Shown here: piece by piece, positions 18,763 through 28,565 of the stretch
Layout: each line of letters starts with the position of its first letter
Position numbering within the stretch: position 1 is the first letter of the stretch
DNA from: Rubrivivax sp.
Lineage (GTDB): Bacteria > Pseudomonadota > Gammaproteobacteria > Burkholderiales > Burkholderiaceae_C
Direction: 5' to 3'
Assembly: GCA_016707445.1 (NCBI GenBank)
Contig: JADJHR010000003.1
Span: forward strand, 806,001 to 870,000
DNA length: 64,000 nucleotides
Notes under the pieces: model-generated
Told to the model about the DNA's origin: nothing
The model's database searches: none
The model's input: the letters and a program-made list of their open reading frames with translations, nothing else
Program-made: the position numbers and the translations under genes

Positions 18763-19785
18763 ATGTACGTGGCGCCGCGCCCGCGCGTCGAGGACGATCC
18801 GCTGTTCGCCGTGCGCCTGGCCGCGGCCACCGCGCTGGCCTACGCTGTCGCGCTGTGGCTGCGACCTTCAATGCCGATGATCGCGCCGGCGCTCACAGCC
18901 GTAATCGCAGCCGGCATGCGCGGGCGCTTCGACGCGACCAAGGCCATCGGCGGGCCGGTCACGATGGCGCTGGCGATGTGGCTGATGGCCTTCGTGGTGG
19001 CCCTGCTGCGTCCGTTCCCGGCGGCGCTGGTGGTGGTGGTCGGCGTGATCTACACCCTGTCTTACACGATGATCCTGCGCAGCGGCAATCCGCTGGGCAT
19101 GCTGATCCTGGTGGCCAGCGCGCTGATGTCGATCATGGGGCTCAACTCGGTGCCCGGCATGCAGTTCCTGCGCGATGCCTTCGTCGAAGGCGCCGCCGTG
19201 GCGCTGTGCGTGGTGCCGTTGCTGTACGCGCTGCTGCCGGCGGTCACGCGCGAACCGGTGCTGGAGGTCTACCCGGTCGGCAGTGGTGCCCGGTTCTTCC
19301 TGCGCGGCGCCATTCGAGGTGGCGTGCTGCTGACCTACTGGCTGTACACCGTGGTCGACGAATCGAACATGATGCTGGCGGTCGCCGCCATCTTCGTGAT
19401 GGTCTTTCCGACCCGCGAACGGCGCTGGTCCGAGGCCCGCCAGCGCATCGTTGCCACACTGCTGGGTGGCGCCGTCGCACTGGCGGTCCTGGCCGCGGCC
19501 AGCGTCAGCGCGCACCTGCTGAACGTGCTGCTGCTGGTCTTTCTGGGCGCGCTGTTTCTCGCTGACCGCATGGTCACCGGCCGCCATCCGCCGATGGTCT
19601 ATCAGTTCGCGCTGAGCGCGATGATCGCCATCGTCGGCGCGACGCTGAGTGCCAAGGCGCCGCTGGACACCGTGTTGCTGCGCATCGCGCTCACGATGGG
19701 CGGCGCGATCTCGGCCGCCTTGCTGACCGGTCTGCTCGAGGCCCTGATCGTCGACGCCGAAGCGATGCCTCGACCAGCCGCCTAG
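18763..19785 (+). CDS. FUSC/DUF2955-like inner-membrane transporter
   Basis: A 340-residue polytopic protein with two blocks of about five helices each, separated by a soluble stretch near residue 165 (AVTREPVLEVYPVG). The N-terminal block (DDPLFAVRLAAATALAYAVALWL) and second block (RGAIRGGVLLTYWLYTVVDESNMML, FVMVFPTRERRWSEARQRIVATLLGGA) are typical of DUF2955, a branch of the fusaric-acid-resistance superfamily. It is about half the size of YccS-type proteins. Paired with the fusion protein just upstream, it probably exports a small aromatic or organic acid. The stop codon overlaps the convergent pseudogene by four bases. Confidence 0.8.
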   Translation: MYVAPRPRVEDDPLFAVRLAAATALAYAVALWLRPSMPMIAPALTAVIAAGMRGRFDATKAIGGPVTMALAMWLMAFVVALLRPFPAALVVVVGVIYTLSYTMILRSGNPLGMLILVASALMSIMGLNSVPGMQFLRDAFVEGAAVALCVVPLLYALLPAVTREPVLEVYPVGSGARFFLRGAIRGGVLLTYWLYTVVDESNMMLAVAAIFVMVFPTRERRWSEARQRIVATLLGGAVALAVLAAASVSAHLLNVLLLVFLGALFLADRMVTGRHPPMVYQFALSAMIAIVGATLSAKAPLDTVLLRIALTMGGAISAALLTGLLEALIVDAEAMPRPAA

Positions 19786-20923
19786 CGCCGGGCGACGATG
19801 GTGCTGCCGTCCGTCGCGCGCAGGATCAGCGCACCGGTGTTGTCGATGCGGTAGCTTTCGACGCGGGGCAACAGGCCCAGCAGCTTGCGCTCCTGGTTCA
19901 TCAGCGCCTCAGGGCAGGCCATCATCGTGGTGCCCGCAGGTTGCAGGCTCAGTTGCGTGCCGGCAAGCCTGAAGCTGCCGATGATGCGGTTGCAGCTGGC
20001 GTTTCCGGCCAGCCGGCCGCCGGGCAGGAACTGCAGCGTGGCGGGGCTGTGGTCGACCACACCGGCGCCGGCGATGGATACGACCGTCCATTCCCGGCCT
20101 GTCAGCGGCGACTTGTCGCTGGCCATCAGGTGCTCGGCAACAGCCCGGTAGGCGGGCAGCGAGGTCGGGTCGCTGGCCGCATTGCCGGCCACCGGGTTCG
20201 ACGCCAGGCGCACGATCACCATGTCGGCTGCCGGATCGATCCAGATCGTCTGCCCGTGCACGCCGCGCGCGGCAAACGCGCCGTGGGTGTCGTGGCTGAC
20301 CCACCACATGGCGCGATACGACCAGCCCGGCAGCGTGCCGTAGCCAGCCTTGGCAAAGGCTGTGCGGTCGCCGCCGTGGCGAATGCTGGCGATGGCCGCA
20401 CGGTGGCGTCGCCAAACGCGCTGTGCTTCAGCTCGGGGATCAGGCCGGCCACCAGGGCGATTTCGTTCAGTCTGCCCTCGGCCACCAGCATTTCACCCAG
20501 CAGGCAGGTCAGGCTCTTCGTGACCGACATCGCGCCGTGCAGGGTGTCGTCCCCCAGGCAACCGGCATGGCGTTCGTACACGATGCGGCCGTGATGCAGC
20601 ACCAGGATGCCGTCGCTGTGGTTCGCGTCGAAAGCCTGCCGCCAGGTCATGCGGTCGCCACCGTTGCCGGGCTTGAAGCTCACGGCGTCCAGCGTGGGGT
20701 CGAGGTTGCGCGGCAGCGCAGTGGCTGCGCCCGTGCCCCTGCGCACGCTGACGGTCGGCATCAGCTCGCGAAAGTGGCAGGCCGTCCAGCGCAGTTTCGG
20801 GAATGCGAAATAGTCGGGGTCGGTGAAGCGGATCTGCTTGTCGGGCGCTGGCGGGAAGCCGCGCATCCAGCCCATCGTGCCCGGGTCCGACGCCCAGGCG
20901 AACCCGCTGACGCTGCACGGCAT
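19782..20923 (-). pseudogene. Beta-lactamase-like serine hydrolase with C-terminal META domain, internally deleted
   Basis: Two fragments in different frames. The upstream one (20923 down to about 20400) has the N-terminus of a class C beta-lactamase/6-aminohexanoate-dimer-hydrolase-like protein (GTMGWMRGFPPAPDKQIRF, then the SxxK nucleophile motif in AMSVTKSLTCLLGE) and stops matching after LKHSAFGDATVR. The downstream fragment resumes in another frame at IRHGGDRTAFAKAGYGTLPGWSYR, runs through RGVHGQTIWIDPAADMV, and ends with an HslJ-like META domain (EWTVVSIAG, ASCNRIIG, TTMMACPEA). The middle of the hydrolase, including the Tyr and later active-site loops, is absent. I infer a deletion of a hundred or more codons plus a frame change near 20397. 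Intact relatives would be periplasmic or cytoplasmic hydrolases. Confidence 0.72.
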
Positions 20924-21038
20924 CAGCAGGTGTTCATCTGCGTTCCGGCCGCCCACGGTCCAAGTTGAAACCCGACGCCTGATCGCGTTCGAGACAGGCT
21001 TGTCGGGCGTACCGAATGCAGGGCCGAAACCAGAATCT

Positions 21039-22625
21039 TCACAACAGCCATTCGATCGGCAGCCATGAAAGCAACTTCACCATGGCGCGCTTCCAGATCG
21101 AGGCTTGTGGTTCGGTGTGGTGCAGTCGAGGCGGCGCCGACGGCGAAATCTGCTCTTGCCATTCGATGTCACCCTCGCCGTCCAGTCGCAGCGCGTAACT
21201 CTGCCCGGCAAGGTGGTGCTCGAAGGCATCGGCGATGTTCGCGGCCAGGGTCGGGCTCTCGATGACAAGACCCGATTCGGTATTCAGCGCCGCCGATCGG
21301 GGGTCGAGGTTGAACGAACCGACAAAGGCGCGGCGGCGATCGACCGCAAAGGTCTTGGCATGCAGGCTGGCGCCTGAACTTCCCGCCAGTCCACGATCAG
21401 AGCGCCGTGAGCGCGCGGCTTCACCTCGGTCGGGCTTGAGTTCGAACAACTTCACGCCGCCCTCGAGAAGCGCGCGCCGACGTTTGGCGTAGCCGGCATG
21501 AACTGCCGGCACATCGGTGGCGGCGAGCGAGTTGGTCAGCACGCTCACCGCCACGCCGCGCTTGCTCAGATCGGTCAGCGCGTCGGTGCCGCTGGCGGAC
21601 GGCACAAAGTAGGGCGACACGAGCAGCAGTTCCTGGTCCGGCCGGCCCAAGACTTCGGCCAGTCGTTGTGGCAGCAGTGAATGTGCCTTTGCTGTTCCCA
21701 GGCCCTTGGCGGGATCGTCGCTGACCAGCCGCACGCCGGTCCACTCCAGGGCCAGTTCACCCGCGATCAGACGCCTGACAAAGGCAGATCGACCCAGTGC
21801 CGTGATGTAGGGCCGCGCCGCAGGGTCGCTGCGCAGCTGGGCTGCGGCGTGAGCCAGTCGATCGAGGGCTCGGGGATCGGCGGCAGGCAGTAGTGAAGCC
21901 ACCGGGTAGGCCGAGGCGCTGGCCCAATAGCGATCGAAGTCGGCGGACACCTGCGGCACCACGGCCCCGACCGCGAGCACGTCCAGATCGACGAACGAAA
22001 CCTCTTGCCCGGCGTCGAAATACTCGTCTCCGATGTTTCGACCACCGACAACGGTGACCTGGTTGTCGACGGTGAACGACTTGTTGTGCATGCGGCGATT
22101 GAGCCGGCCGAAGTCGGTCAGGTAGCCCAGCCAGCGCCAATCGCGTTGCAGGAAGGGGTTGAACAGCCGCACTTCGATGTTGGGGTGGCTGTCCAGGGCC
22201 GCCAGGATGGGGTCCAGTCCCTGGGTGCTGTTGTCGTCCAGCAGCAGGCGCACGCGAACGCCGCGATCGGCCGCTTGCCGCAGCGCCTCCAGCAAGAACT
22301 TGCCGGTGAGGTCGGCATGCCAGATGTAGTACTGCACATCCAGGCTGCGCTCGGCGGCCTCGGCCAGCAGCATGCGTGTGGCAAAGGCTTCGCGGCCTTC
22401 GGCCAGCGCCAGCACGCCGGTCAGACCGCCATGCCCCTGCGCCGCAAGTTCCGTGGCGCGCCCCAGCCGAGTTGCCGCGGTGTCGGCGAAGGCTCGGGAT
22501 TCAACGCGGCCGTCCAGCGGCGGCAAGGCGCCGCAGCCGCACAGCACGGCCAAGACCATCAGAGCCAACGCGCCACGTGGCTTGGGCCATGGCGTACGAA
22601 CGCAAGGCGGTGGACGGTGGGGCAT
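21039..22625 (-). CDS. Phospholipase D-family lipoprotein (cardiolipin synthase C-like)
   Basis: A 528-residue protein with two HKD catalytic motifs: HNKSFTVD at 180-187 and HAKTFAVD at 422-429. This is the layout of ClsC/YmdC-type enzymes, which transfer a phosphatidyl group between phospholipids. A signal peptide (ALALMVLAVLCGCG) ends in a lipobox-like LCGC with Cys31, so it may be membrane-anchored in the periplasm. SLDVQYYIWHAD and GGRNIGDEYFD are conserved family blocks. ATG at 22625 gives a normal signal peptide; a GTG at 22691 is possible. It is transcribed away from the giant kinase gene. The C-terminal WLPIEWLL ending is typical. Confidence 0.88.
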   Translation of the reverse strand: MPHRPPPCVRTPWPKPRGALALMVLAVLCGCGALPPLDGRVESRAFADTAATRLGRATELAAQGHGGLTGVLALAEGREAFATRMLLAEAAERSLDVQYYIWHADLTGKFLLEALRQAADRGVRVRLLLDDNSTQGLDPILAALDSHPNIEVRLFNPFLQRDWRWLGYLTDFGRLNRRMHNKSFTVDNQVTVVGGRNIGDEYFDAGQEVSFVDLDVLAVGAVVPQVSADFDRYWASASAYPVASLLPAADPRALDRLAHAAAQLRSDPAARPYITALGRSAFVRRLIAGELALEWTGVRLVSDDPAKGLGTAKAHSLLPQRLAEVLGRPDQELLLVSPYFVPSASGTDALTDLSKRGVAVSVLTNSLAATDVPAVHAGYAKRRRALLEGGVKLFELKPDRGEAARSRRSDRGLAGSSGASLHAKTFAVDRRRAFVGSFNLDPRSAALNTESGLVIESPTLAANIADAFEHHLAGQSYALRLDGEGDIEWQEQISPSAPPRLHHTEPQASIWKRAMVKLLSWLPIEWLL

Positions 22626-22946
22626 CGGGGGGTGGCGACTGGAGGGGGCCCGGGGGTTGGCGGCCAGCGTACGAGGACAGCATAGCGACACCTTCGGAGG
22701 CCGGACCTTCGATCAGGTTCAAGAGAATGCTTTCGTCCAAGTGGAAGTTCATCGACGGGCCCACTTTTGGGGAGCGACAACCCCCATCGTCCTCGCCAGC
22801 ATTGGGGTGATCTGCAGAGAAGTCTGAAACGCGCTACATTGACTTTAGCTAAATCGCAGGCGTCAATCCTCAGGTCACACTGAGTTCGGTAGAACGATTC
22901 AACTTGAGATCGGCGCTGTTCTTTCAGCCTTGCGACAGGAGGTCGC
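22626..22946. other. 321-bp divergent intergenic region
   Basis: Lies between the phospholipase D gene (leftward) and the hybrid kinase gene (rightward). The part from about 22810 to 22920 is visibly richer in A and T than its surroundings and holds a promoter candidate for the kinase operon. GGAGG at 22937-22941 is a strong Shine-Dalgarno for the kinase ATG. Open frames across it are short shadows; I see no conserved small gene. Confidence 0.6.
22839..22867 (+). promoter_or_regulatory. Sigma-70-type promoter candidate for the phosphorelay operon
   Basis: TTGACT (22839-22844) matches five of six -35 positions; after exactly 17 bases comes GTCAAT (22862-22867), a weaker -10. It lies in the locally AT-rich part of the intergenic region and would give a leader of about 75 bases before the kinase start. 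Confidence 0.42.
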
Positions 22947-25900
22947 ATGGACGAAATGGGTGCCCGGTCTCACCGAGCAGAAGTCACGTGGTCCCGAGGG
23001 CCGAATGGGCCGAATGGGCCGATTCTGCTGGCATGTGCCGCGGTTGCAGCGATCCTCGTGGTCGACCTGCGCGCACCTCTGGGCATCGGCGCGGCGTTCT
23101 TGTATGTGCCGGTCATCTGGGCGCTGACGCTGTCCTCGGTGAGCCGGCGCGGGGTTGTGATGCTGACGCTTGTCGCACTCGGGTTGTCGGTCATTGCGGC
23201 ACTGTTCCCGGGCAAGGGCGGCGACATCCTTGCCGGCGCCGTCAATCGAGGGCTCGCGATGCTCGGTCTGGGCGTCATGGCGTTTGTCGGCCTCAGGCAT
23301 CGAGAGGCGATCGAATCGCTGCGCCAGCACGAAGCCAATCTGCGCGACTTCATCGACAACGCGCCAATCGCCATTCATTGGGTCGATGCAGAAGGCACGA
23401 TCCTGTACGCCAACCGCGAAGAGCTGCAAATGACCGGCTATGCGCAAGAGGAGTATCTCGGGCGCAAGTGCAAGGACTTTCACGTCGACCCCGAGGGTGC
23501 CGACTGTTTGCTTGACGACCTCACGCGAGACGGGACCGTGCGGGAACATGTCGCACAGTTGCGGTGCAAGGACGGAACGGTCAAGGACGTGCGAATCACG
23601 TCCAGCGTTAGGTTCGACAACGGTCGATTCGTTCATTCGCGCTGTTTCACGCGCGACACCACGCGCGAGCTTCTTTCCGAGCGGGCCCTGGCTCGGGCGA
23701 ATCGCGTTTATGCCATGTTGTCGCAGACCAATCAGCTGGTCGTGCGCACTGAGGACCGACAGCGGCTGTTCGAGGGCGTCTGCCACATTGCCATCGACGT
23801 CGGAGGCTTCAGATTCGCCTGGATCGGCCTGCTGGGTACTGATCAACGCCTGCGCCGCGTAGCGCACGCAGGGGTCGACAGCGGCTATCTGTCAGAACTG
23901 GAGCGCGGACTGGACACAAGCGAACTCGGCGCGAGCAATCCCGCCGTTCGTGCACTGCGCGACGGCGTGCCAACGGTGAGCAACGACTTCCTTGCCGACG
24001 TGGGTTTGCCATCGTCTCGCTCCGCGGCGGGTCGGGCCGGGTTCGTGACTGCGGCGGCCCTGCCGATCAGATTGGGTGGCGAGATCATCGGCGTGCTGAA
24101 GCTGTATGCCCACGAGCCCGAGGCCTTCGGACCGCAGGAGCTGGACACACTGACCGAGATGGTCGGAGACATCTCGTTCGGCCTTGACAGCAGCGCACGC
24201 AACCGGGCACTGCGTGACAGTGAGCAGACGCTGAACGGCGTCCTCGACACGCTGCATGTCGGTGTTTGGCTGGTCGATGCGGCGGGCGAGATCGTCATGG
24301 TCAACCCGGCCGGAGGCCGGATCTGGGCTGCAGCCTCATCAACCGGCGTCGAGCAGTTCGGCAGGGTCAAGGCGTGGCGCGCCGACGGTGGCGCGCCAAT
24401 CATGGCGCGCGAATGGGCGGGTGCGCAAGCCATCGAGAAAGGCGAGGCGAAGATCGACGAAGTGATCGAGATCGAGTGCTTCGACGGCACGCGCAAGACA
24501 GTGCTGAACTCGGCGGTGCCACTGCGCAGCGACGATGGCGCGATCCGTGGTGCGATCGTGGTCAACCACGACATCACCGAACGCCAACGTGCTGATGATG
24601 CGCTGCGCAAAAGCGAGCAACGTTTGCGCCGGGCCGTCGATTCGGCGCCTCTGCCGATCCTGATTCATGCGGAAGACGGCGAGATCGTCACCGTCAATCG
24701 CACCTGGACCAAGGTCACGGGATACACGCCGTCTGAACTGCCGACCATCGCAGCCTGGACGGAACTCGCCTACGGTGACCGCAAGGAAGTGGCCCGTGCT
24801 GAAATCAATCGCATCTTTGCGCTCGAGGGCGCGGCCGTCGAAGGCGAATCCGAGCTTCGCACGGCTTCGGGCGAGCACCGCGTCTGGAACTTCACTGCGG
24901 CGACCATTGGACGCATGGCCGACGGCCGCCGGCTGGCAGTGTCGATGGCGTTGGATGTGACCGAGGGCCGCAAGGCACAGCAGGCGCTTGCAGCATCGGA
25001 GTCGTTCATGCGGGCGACCCTCGATTCGCTGCCGGCCAGCATCGCCATCATCGATCAGGCCGGGACGATCGTCGCGGTCAATCGCGGGTGGCGCGAGTTT
25101 GCTGCCGAGAACGCGGGCACCTCTGCCGGCACCTGCGATGGCGCGAACTACCTCGACGTGTGTGACCGCGCGGTCGGTGACGGCGAGGCTGACGGTCGCG
25201 CGATGGCGGAAGGCATCCGCCAGTTGCTTGCCGGCAAAGGGGATGTCGTCGGTTTTGAGTATGCATGCCACTCACCGACTCAGCAGAGGTGGTTCGTGGG
25301 TCGCGTGAGCCGCATGGTCAGCGCTGGGCCGTCACGCGCCGTCGTCGTTCACTTTGACGTGACGAAACGCAGGCTTGCCCAAGACGCCGCGCGCAAGCTG
25401 TCGCAGCGCTTGAGCCACTTTCTGAAACTGAGCCCGCACATCAACTACGCGTTGAGGATCGACGGTGGGCGTTTCGTCACCGAATGGGTCAGTGACAACA
25501 TCGTGCGGCTGCTTGGCTACACGGTCGATCAGGCGCTCCAACCAGAGTGGTGGAGCACGCATCTTCACCCCGACGACCGCCAGGCCGCGTTGCTGCTAGC
25601 CAAAAGTGCGCTGCGCGACGGCGATGCGCAATCCGAATACAGATTCGGCCGCGCTGACGGCTCATGGTTCTGGGTCAACGACCAGATGCGCATCGAGCGG
25701 GACACCGACGGTTCACCGCTGCGAATCATCGGTTCGTGGACCGACATCACCGAGCGCCACGCCGCGCAGCAAGCGCTGGAACAAAGTGAGTCACGATTTC
25801 GATCCACCTTCGAACAGGCCGCGGTGGGCATCGCACACATCTCCACCGCCGGCCACTGGATCGACTTCAACGAGCGCATGTGCCAGGTCGTCGGCTACGC

Positions 25901-28187
25901 ACGGCATGAATTGATGATGCGCACTTTCAAGGACATCACGCATCCCGACGACCTGGACCGCGATCTGGGCGTGATGAAACAGATGCTGGCCGGGAAGTTT
26001 GCCAACTACACCTTGCAGAAGCGATATGTCCACAAGGACGGACACATCGTCTGGATCTATCGAACCGTTTCCCTGGTGCGCAAGGCCGATGGTGATCCAG
26101 ATTACTTCGTGTCGGTGGTCGAAGACATCAGCGAACTCAAGCGGGCCGAAGAACAACTTCACCGCCTTTCGCAGGCTGTCGAACAGAGCTCTGAATCCAT
26201 CGTCATCACCGATGCAGACGGGTGCATCGAGTACGTGAACGAAGCTTTCACGCGCATAACCGGCTACGAGCGTGACGAAGTGATCGGGGCAAACCCGCGA
26301 GTGTTGCAGTCGGGCAAGACGCCGCCTGAGGTGTACGAGGCGATGTGGATGGAGCTGCGCGCCGGGCGCGCCTGGCGCGGCGAACTTCAAAACCGTCGAA
26401 AGGATGGCACCGAGTACCTGCAGGCGGCGGTGATCAATCCGATCCGTCAGGCTGATGGTCGGATCACGCACTTCGTCGCCGCCCAGGAGGACATCACCGA
26501 AAGGAAGCGCAACGAAGCCGAGCTCGAAGGCTATCGACAGCATCTTGAAGAGTTGGTTCGGCGTCGCACGGCGCAGTTGGAGCAGGCGCGGGCGCTGGCC
26601 GACGCGGCCAACCAGGCCAAGAGCGCATTTCTTGCCAACATGAGCCACGAGATCCGCACACCGATGAATGGCGTGCTCGGCATGATCGAAGTTCTTGAGC
26701 GCAGCCGGCTGACAGAGCAGCAAGCTGAAATGGTGCGCACGGCGCGTGACTCGGGCCGCACCCTGCTGGGAATCATCGACGACATCCTGGACTTTTCGAA
26801 GATCGAAGCCGGGCGGATGCAGATCGAGGTGGTGCCCATGTCGGTGGCCGAGGTGGCAGAAGGGGTGTGCGACTCGCTGGTTCCCGCCGCAGCGCGGCAG
26901 GATCTGAGCCTGAGCGTGTTTGTCGACCCGTCGATCCCCGAGCGGGTGTTTTCCGATCCCCTGCGGCTGCGGCAGATGTTGTTCAACTTGATCGGCAACG
27001 CGATCAAGTTCACCGGAGGAAAGGTCGAGCGGCGCGGTCGCGTCTGGCTGCGCGTCACGGTGGTACAGGCTGCGCCGCTTCGGCTGGCCTTTGCGGTGTC
27101 CGACAACGGCATCGGCATGACCGACGAAGCGGTTGCACGCTTGTTCACGCCGTTCTCGCAAGCTGAAGCCTCGACGACGCGGCGCTTCGGCGGCAGCGGG
27201 CTGGGGCTGACCATCTGCAGACGCCTGGCCGACCTGATGGACGGCGAGATCGCTGTCCGCAGCCGCACTGGCGAGGGATCGACCTTCACGCTGACGCTGC
27301 CGATGGACCCGCTCGCCGAGCAACCGGCTCAAGTGCTGCCCGAACTGTTGGGGATTCACTGTCTGCTGTCGGAGACTCCGGACCTGGACATCGACGGCCT
27401 GACCGCCTACCTGCAGGCTGCCGGTGCGCGCGTGCATCGAGTGTCCGACATGGACGCGGGTGAGCAGATCGCCAAGGGCATCGTCGGCCCGAAGGTGGCA
27501 ATCCGCTACGTCGGCAAGCTGCACCCGTCGAGTACCGAAAGCTTCCGCGCCAGCAACGACATGCGCTACCTCTTCATCACGAACGGTCGGCGACGGCGGG
27601 CACGTATCGAGTCGCCGCAGATCGTGACACTCGATGGCGCTGCCCTGCGGCGGCAGGCGCTGCTGCGCGCCGTGGCCGTTGCTGCCGGGCGTGCTTCACC
27701 CGAGGTGGCGCCGGACATCGGTGGCGCCAGCGGGACTGCGGCGGTACGCGTGGTCGTGCCAACGGTGGCCCAGGCGCGTCGGCGCGGTGACTTGATCCTG
27801 GTCGCAGAAGATGATGCGATCAACCGCCTGGTGATCATCCGCCAGCTGGAGCTGCTGGGGCGCGCGGCCGAGGTTGCCTGCGACGGCGCCGAAGCGCTGC
27901 GCATGTGGCGCGAGGGCCGTTACGCCATGCTGCTGACCGATCTGCACATGCCCGAGTTGGACGGTTATGCGCTGACTGAAGCGATTCGCCGAGAAGAGGC
28001 GTCGAGATCCGGGCTTGCGCGTCGAATGCCCATCGTGGCGCTGACCGCCAACGCGTTGCGCGGCGAAGACGAGCGCGCCAAGGCGGTTGGCATGGAGGAC
28101 TACGTGACGAAGCCGCTGCAGCTCGAGCGGCTGCGCAAGGTGCTCGATCGGTGGCTGCCACCCGTCGACCGCAACTCGACCGCCTGA
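22947..28187 (+). CDS. Multi-PAS/GAF hybrid sensor histidine kinase, 1746 residues
   Basis: A very large membrane sensor. Three hydrophobic segments fill about residues 27-118. Then come PAS (~131-245), GAF (~253-414), and six further PAS-type modules starting near 427, 556, 686, 818, 949 and 1072. A coiled linker leads to HisKA with His1234 in NMSHEIRTPMN. HATPase follows, with N box NLIGNAIKF, G1 DNGIGM and G2 FGGSGLGL. Residues ~1466-1578 look like a receiver that has lost its motifs. A true receiver (~1615-1738) has its acceptor Asp1665 in LTDLHMPELDG and a VTKPL lysine motif. The protein would autophosphorylate, pass phosphate to its receiver, and then to the HPt protein encoded next. 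ATG at 22947 has a GGAGG site. Parts of the gene are less GC-rich than the flanks. Confidence 0.93.
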   Translation: MDEMGARSHRAEVTWSRGPNGPNGPILLACAAVAAILVVDLRAPLGIGAAFLYVPVIWALTLSSVSRRGVVMLTLVALGLSVIAALFPGKGGDILAGAVNRGLAMLGLGVMAFVGLRHREAIESLRQHEANLRDFIDNAPIAIHWVDAEGTILYANREELQMTGYAQEEYLGRKCKDFHVDPEGADCLLDDLTRDGTVREHVAQLRCKDGTVKDVRITSSVRFDNGRFVHSRCFTRDTTRELLSERALARANRVYAMLSQTNQLVVRTEDRQRLFEGVCHIAIDVGGFRFAWIGLLGTDQRLRRVAHAGVDSGYLSELERGLDTSELGASNPAVRALRDGVPTVSNDFLADVGLPSSRSAAGRAGFVTAAALPIRLGGEIIGVLKLYAHEPEAFGPQELDTLTEMVGDISFGLDSSARNRALRDSEQTLNGVLDTLHVGVWLVDAAGEIVMVNPAGGRIWAAASSTGVEQFGRVKAWRADGGAPIMAREWAGAQAIEKGEAKIDEVIEIECFDGTRKTVLNSAVPLRSDDGAIRGAIVVNHDITERQRADDALRKSEQRLRRAVDSAPLPILIHAEDGEIVTVNRTWTKVTGYTPSELPTIAAWTELAYGDRKEVARAEINRIFALEGAAVEGESELRTASGEHRVWNFTAATIGRMADGRRLAVSMALDVTEGRKAQQALAASESFMRATLDSLPASIAIIDQAGTIVAVNRGWREFAAENAGTSAGTCDGANYLDVCDRAVGDGEADGRAMAEGIRQLLAGKGDVVGFEYACHSPTQQRWFVGRVSRMVSAGPSRAVVVHFDVTKRRLAQDAARKLSQRLSHFLKLSPHINYALRIDGGRFVTEWVSDNIVRLLGYTVDQALQPEWWSTHLHPDDRQAALLLAKSALRDGDAQSEYRFGRADGSWFWVNDQMRIERDTDGSPLRIIGSWTDITERHAAQQALEQSESRFRSTFEQAAVGIAHISTAGHWIDFNERMCQVVGYARHELMMRTFKDITHPDDLDRDLGVMKQMLAGKFANYTLQKRYVHKDGHIVWIYRTVSLVRKADGDPDYFVSVVEDISELKRAEEQLHRLSQAVEQSSESIVITDADGCIEYVNEAFTRITGYERDEVIGANPRVLQSGKTPPEVYEAMWMELRAGRAWRGELQNRRKDGTEYLQAAVINPIRQADGRITHFVAAQEDITERKRNEAELEGYRQHLEELVRRRTAQLEQARALADAANQAKSAFLANMSHEIRTPMNGVLGMIEVLERSRLTEQQAEMVRTARDSGRTLLGIIDDILDFSKIEAGRMQIEVVPMSVAEVAEGVCDSLVPAAARQDLSLSVFVDPSIPERVFSDPLRLRQMLFNLIGNAIKFTGGKVERRGRVWLRVTVVQAAPLRLAFAVSDNGIGMTDEAVARLFTPFSQAEASTTRRFGGSGLGLTICRRLADLMDGEIAVRSRTGEGSTFTLTLPMDPLAEQPAQVLPELLGIHCLLSETPDLDIDGLTAYLQAAGARVHRVSDMDAGEQIAKGIVGPKVAIRYVGKLHPSSTESFRASNDMRYLFITNGRRRRARIESPQIVTLDGAALRRQALLRAVAVAAGRASPEVAPDIGGASGTAAVRVVVPTVAQARRRGDLILVAEDDAINRLVIIRQLELLGRAAEVACDGAEALRMWREGRYAMLLTDLHMPELDGYALTEAIRREEASRSGLARRMPIVALTANALRGEDERAKAVGMEDYVTKPLQLERLRKVLDRWLPPVDRNSTA
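22998..23024 (+). repeat. In-frame 9-bp tandem triplication near the kinase N-terminus
   Basis: Three copies of gggccgaat (the last ending in att) encode GPNGPNGPI just before the first membrane segment. A short repeat like this can change length by slippage without breaking the frame. Confidence 0.6.
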
Positions 28188-28208
28188 ACTGACAAGGGAA
28201 GGGTGGAC

Positions 28209-28550
28209 ATGGATGCATCGGTTCTCAGAAAGATCATCGGCGATGACGAAGCGTCGGTTCGCGAGTTTCTTGCGTTGTTCCGGCAAACCGCGCAACGGCA
28301 ACGCGCCGAGATGCACGCGGCCTGTGCCAGGGGCGAAGGGCACCAGTCAGCGGCTGTCGCACACAAGCTGAAGTCGTCGGCCCGATCAATCGGCGCGCAG
28401 GCGCTGGCAGAGTTTTGTGTTGAAATCGAAAGTGCCGTCACGGCTGGAAACCTGGCATTGTTGCGGGAACACCTGGTGGCATTCGATGTCGAATGGCAAC
28501 GGGAGAAGTTGGCCATCGATGCCTACCTGGGCGATGGCGATGGGGGCTGA
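28209..28550 (+). CDS. Stand-alone histidine phosphotransfer (HPt) protein
   Basis: A 113-residue, mostly helical protein. The HPt motif AVAHKLKSSARSIGA puts the phosphorylatable His at residue 52, followed by the usual Lys and Gly positions, and by a second helix (LAEFCVEIESAVTAGN). It follows the hybrid kinase by about 20 bases and precedes the REC-EAL gene by 15, so it is the natural shuttle between the kinase receiver and the downstream receivers. GTG at 28203 is an alternative start two codons earlier; the AAGGGAAGGG tract suits either. Confidence 0.88.
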   Translation: MDASVLRKIIGDDEASVREFLALFRQTAQRQRAEMHAACARGEGHQSAAVAHKLKSSARSIGAQALAEFCVEIESAVTAGNLALLREHLVAFDVEWQREKLAIDAYLGDGDGG

Positions 28551-28565
28551 ACGCAAGGTGTACCC

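Noticed and set aside
22998..23024. The 9-bp triplication as a CRISPR or regulatory repeat
   Set aside because: Only three short in-frame copies inside a coding region; no spacers.
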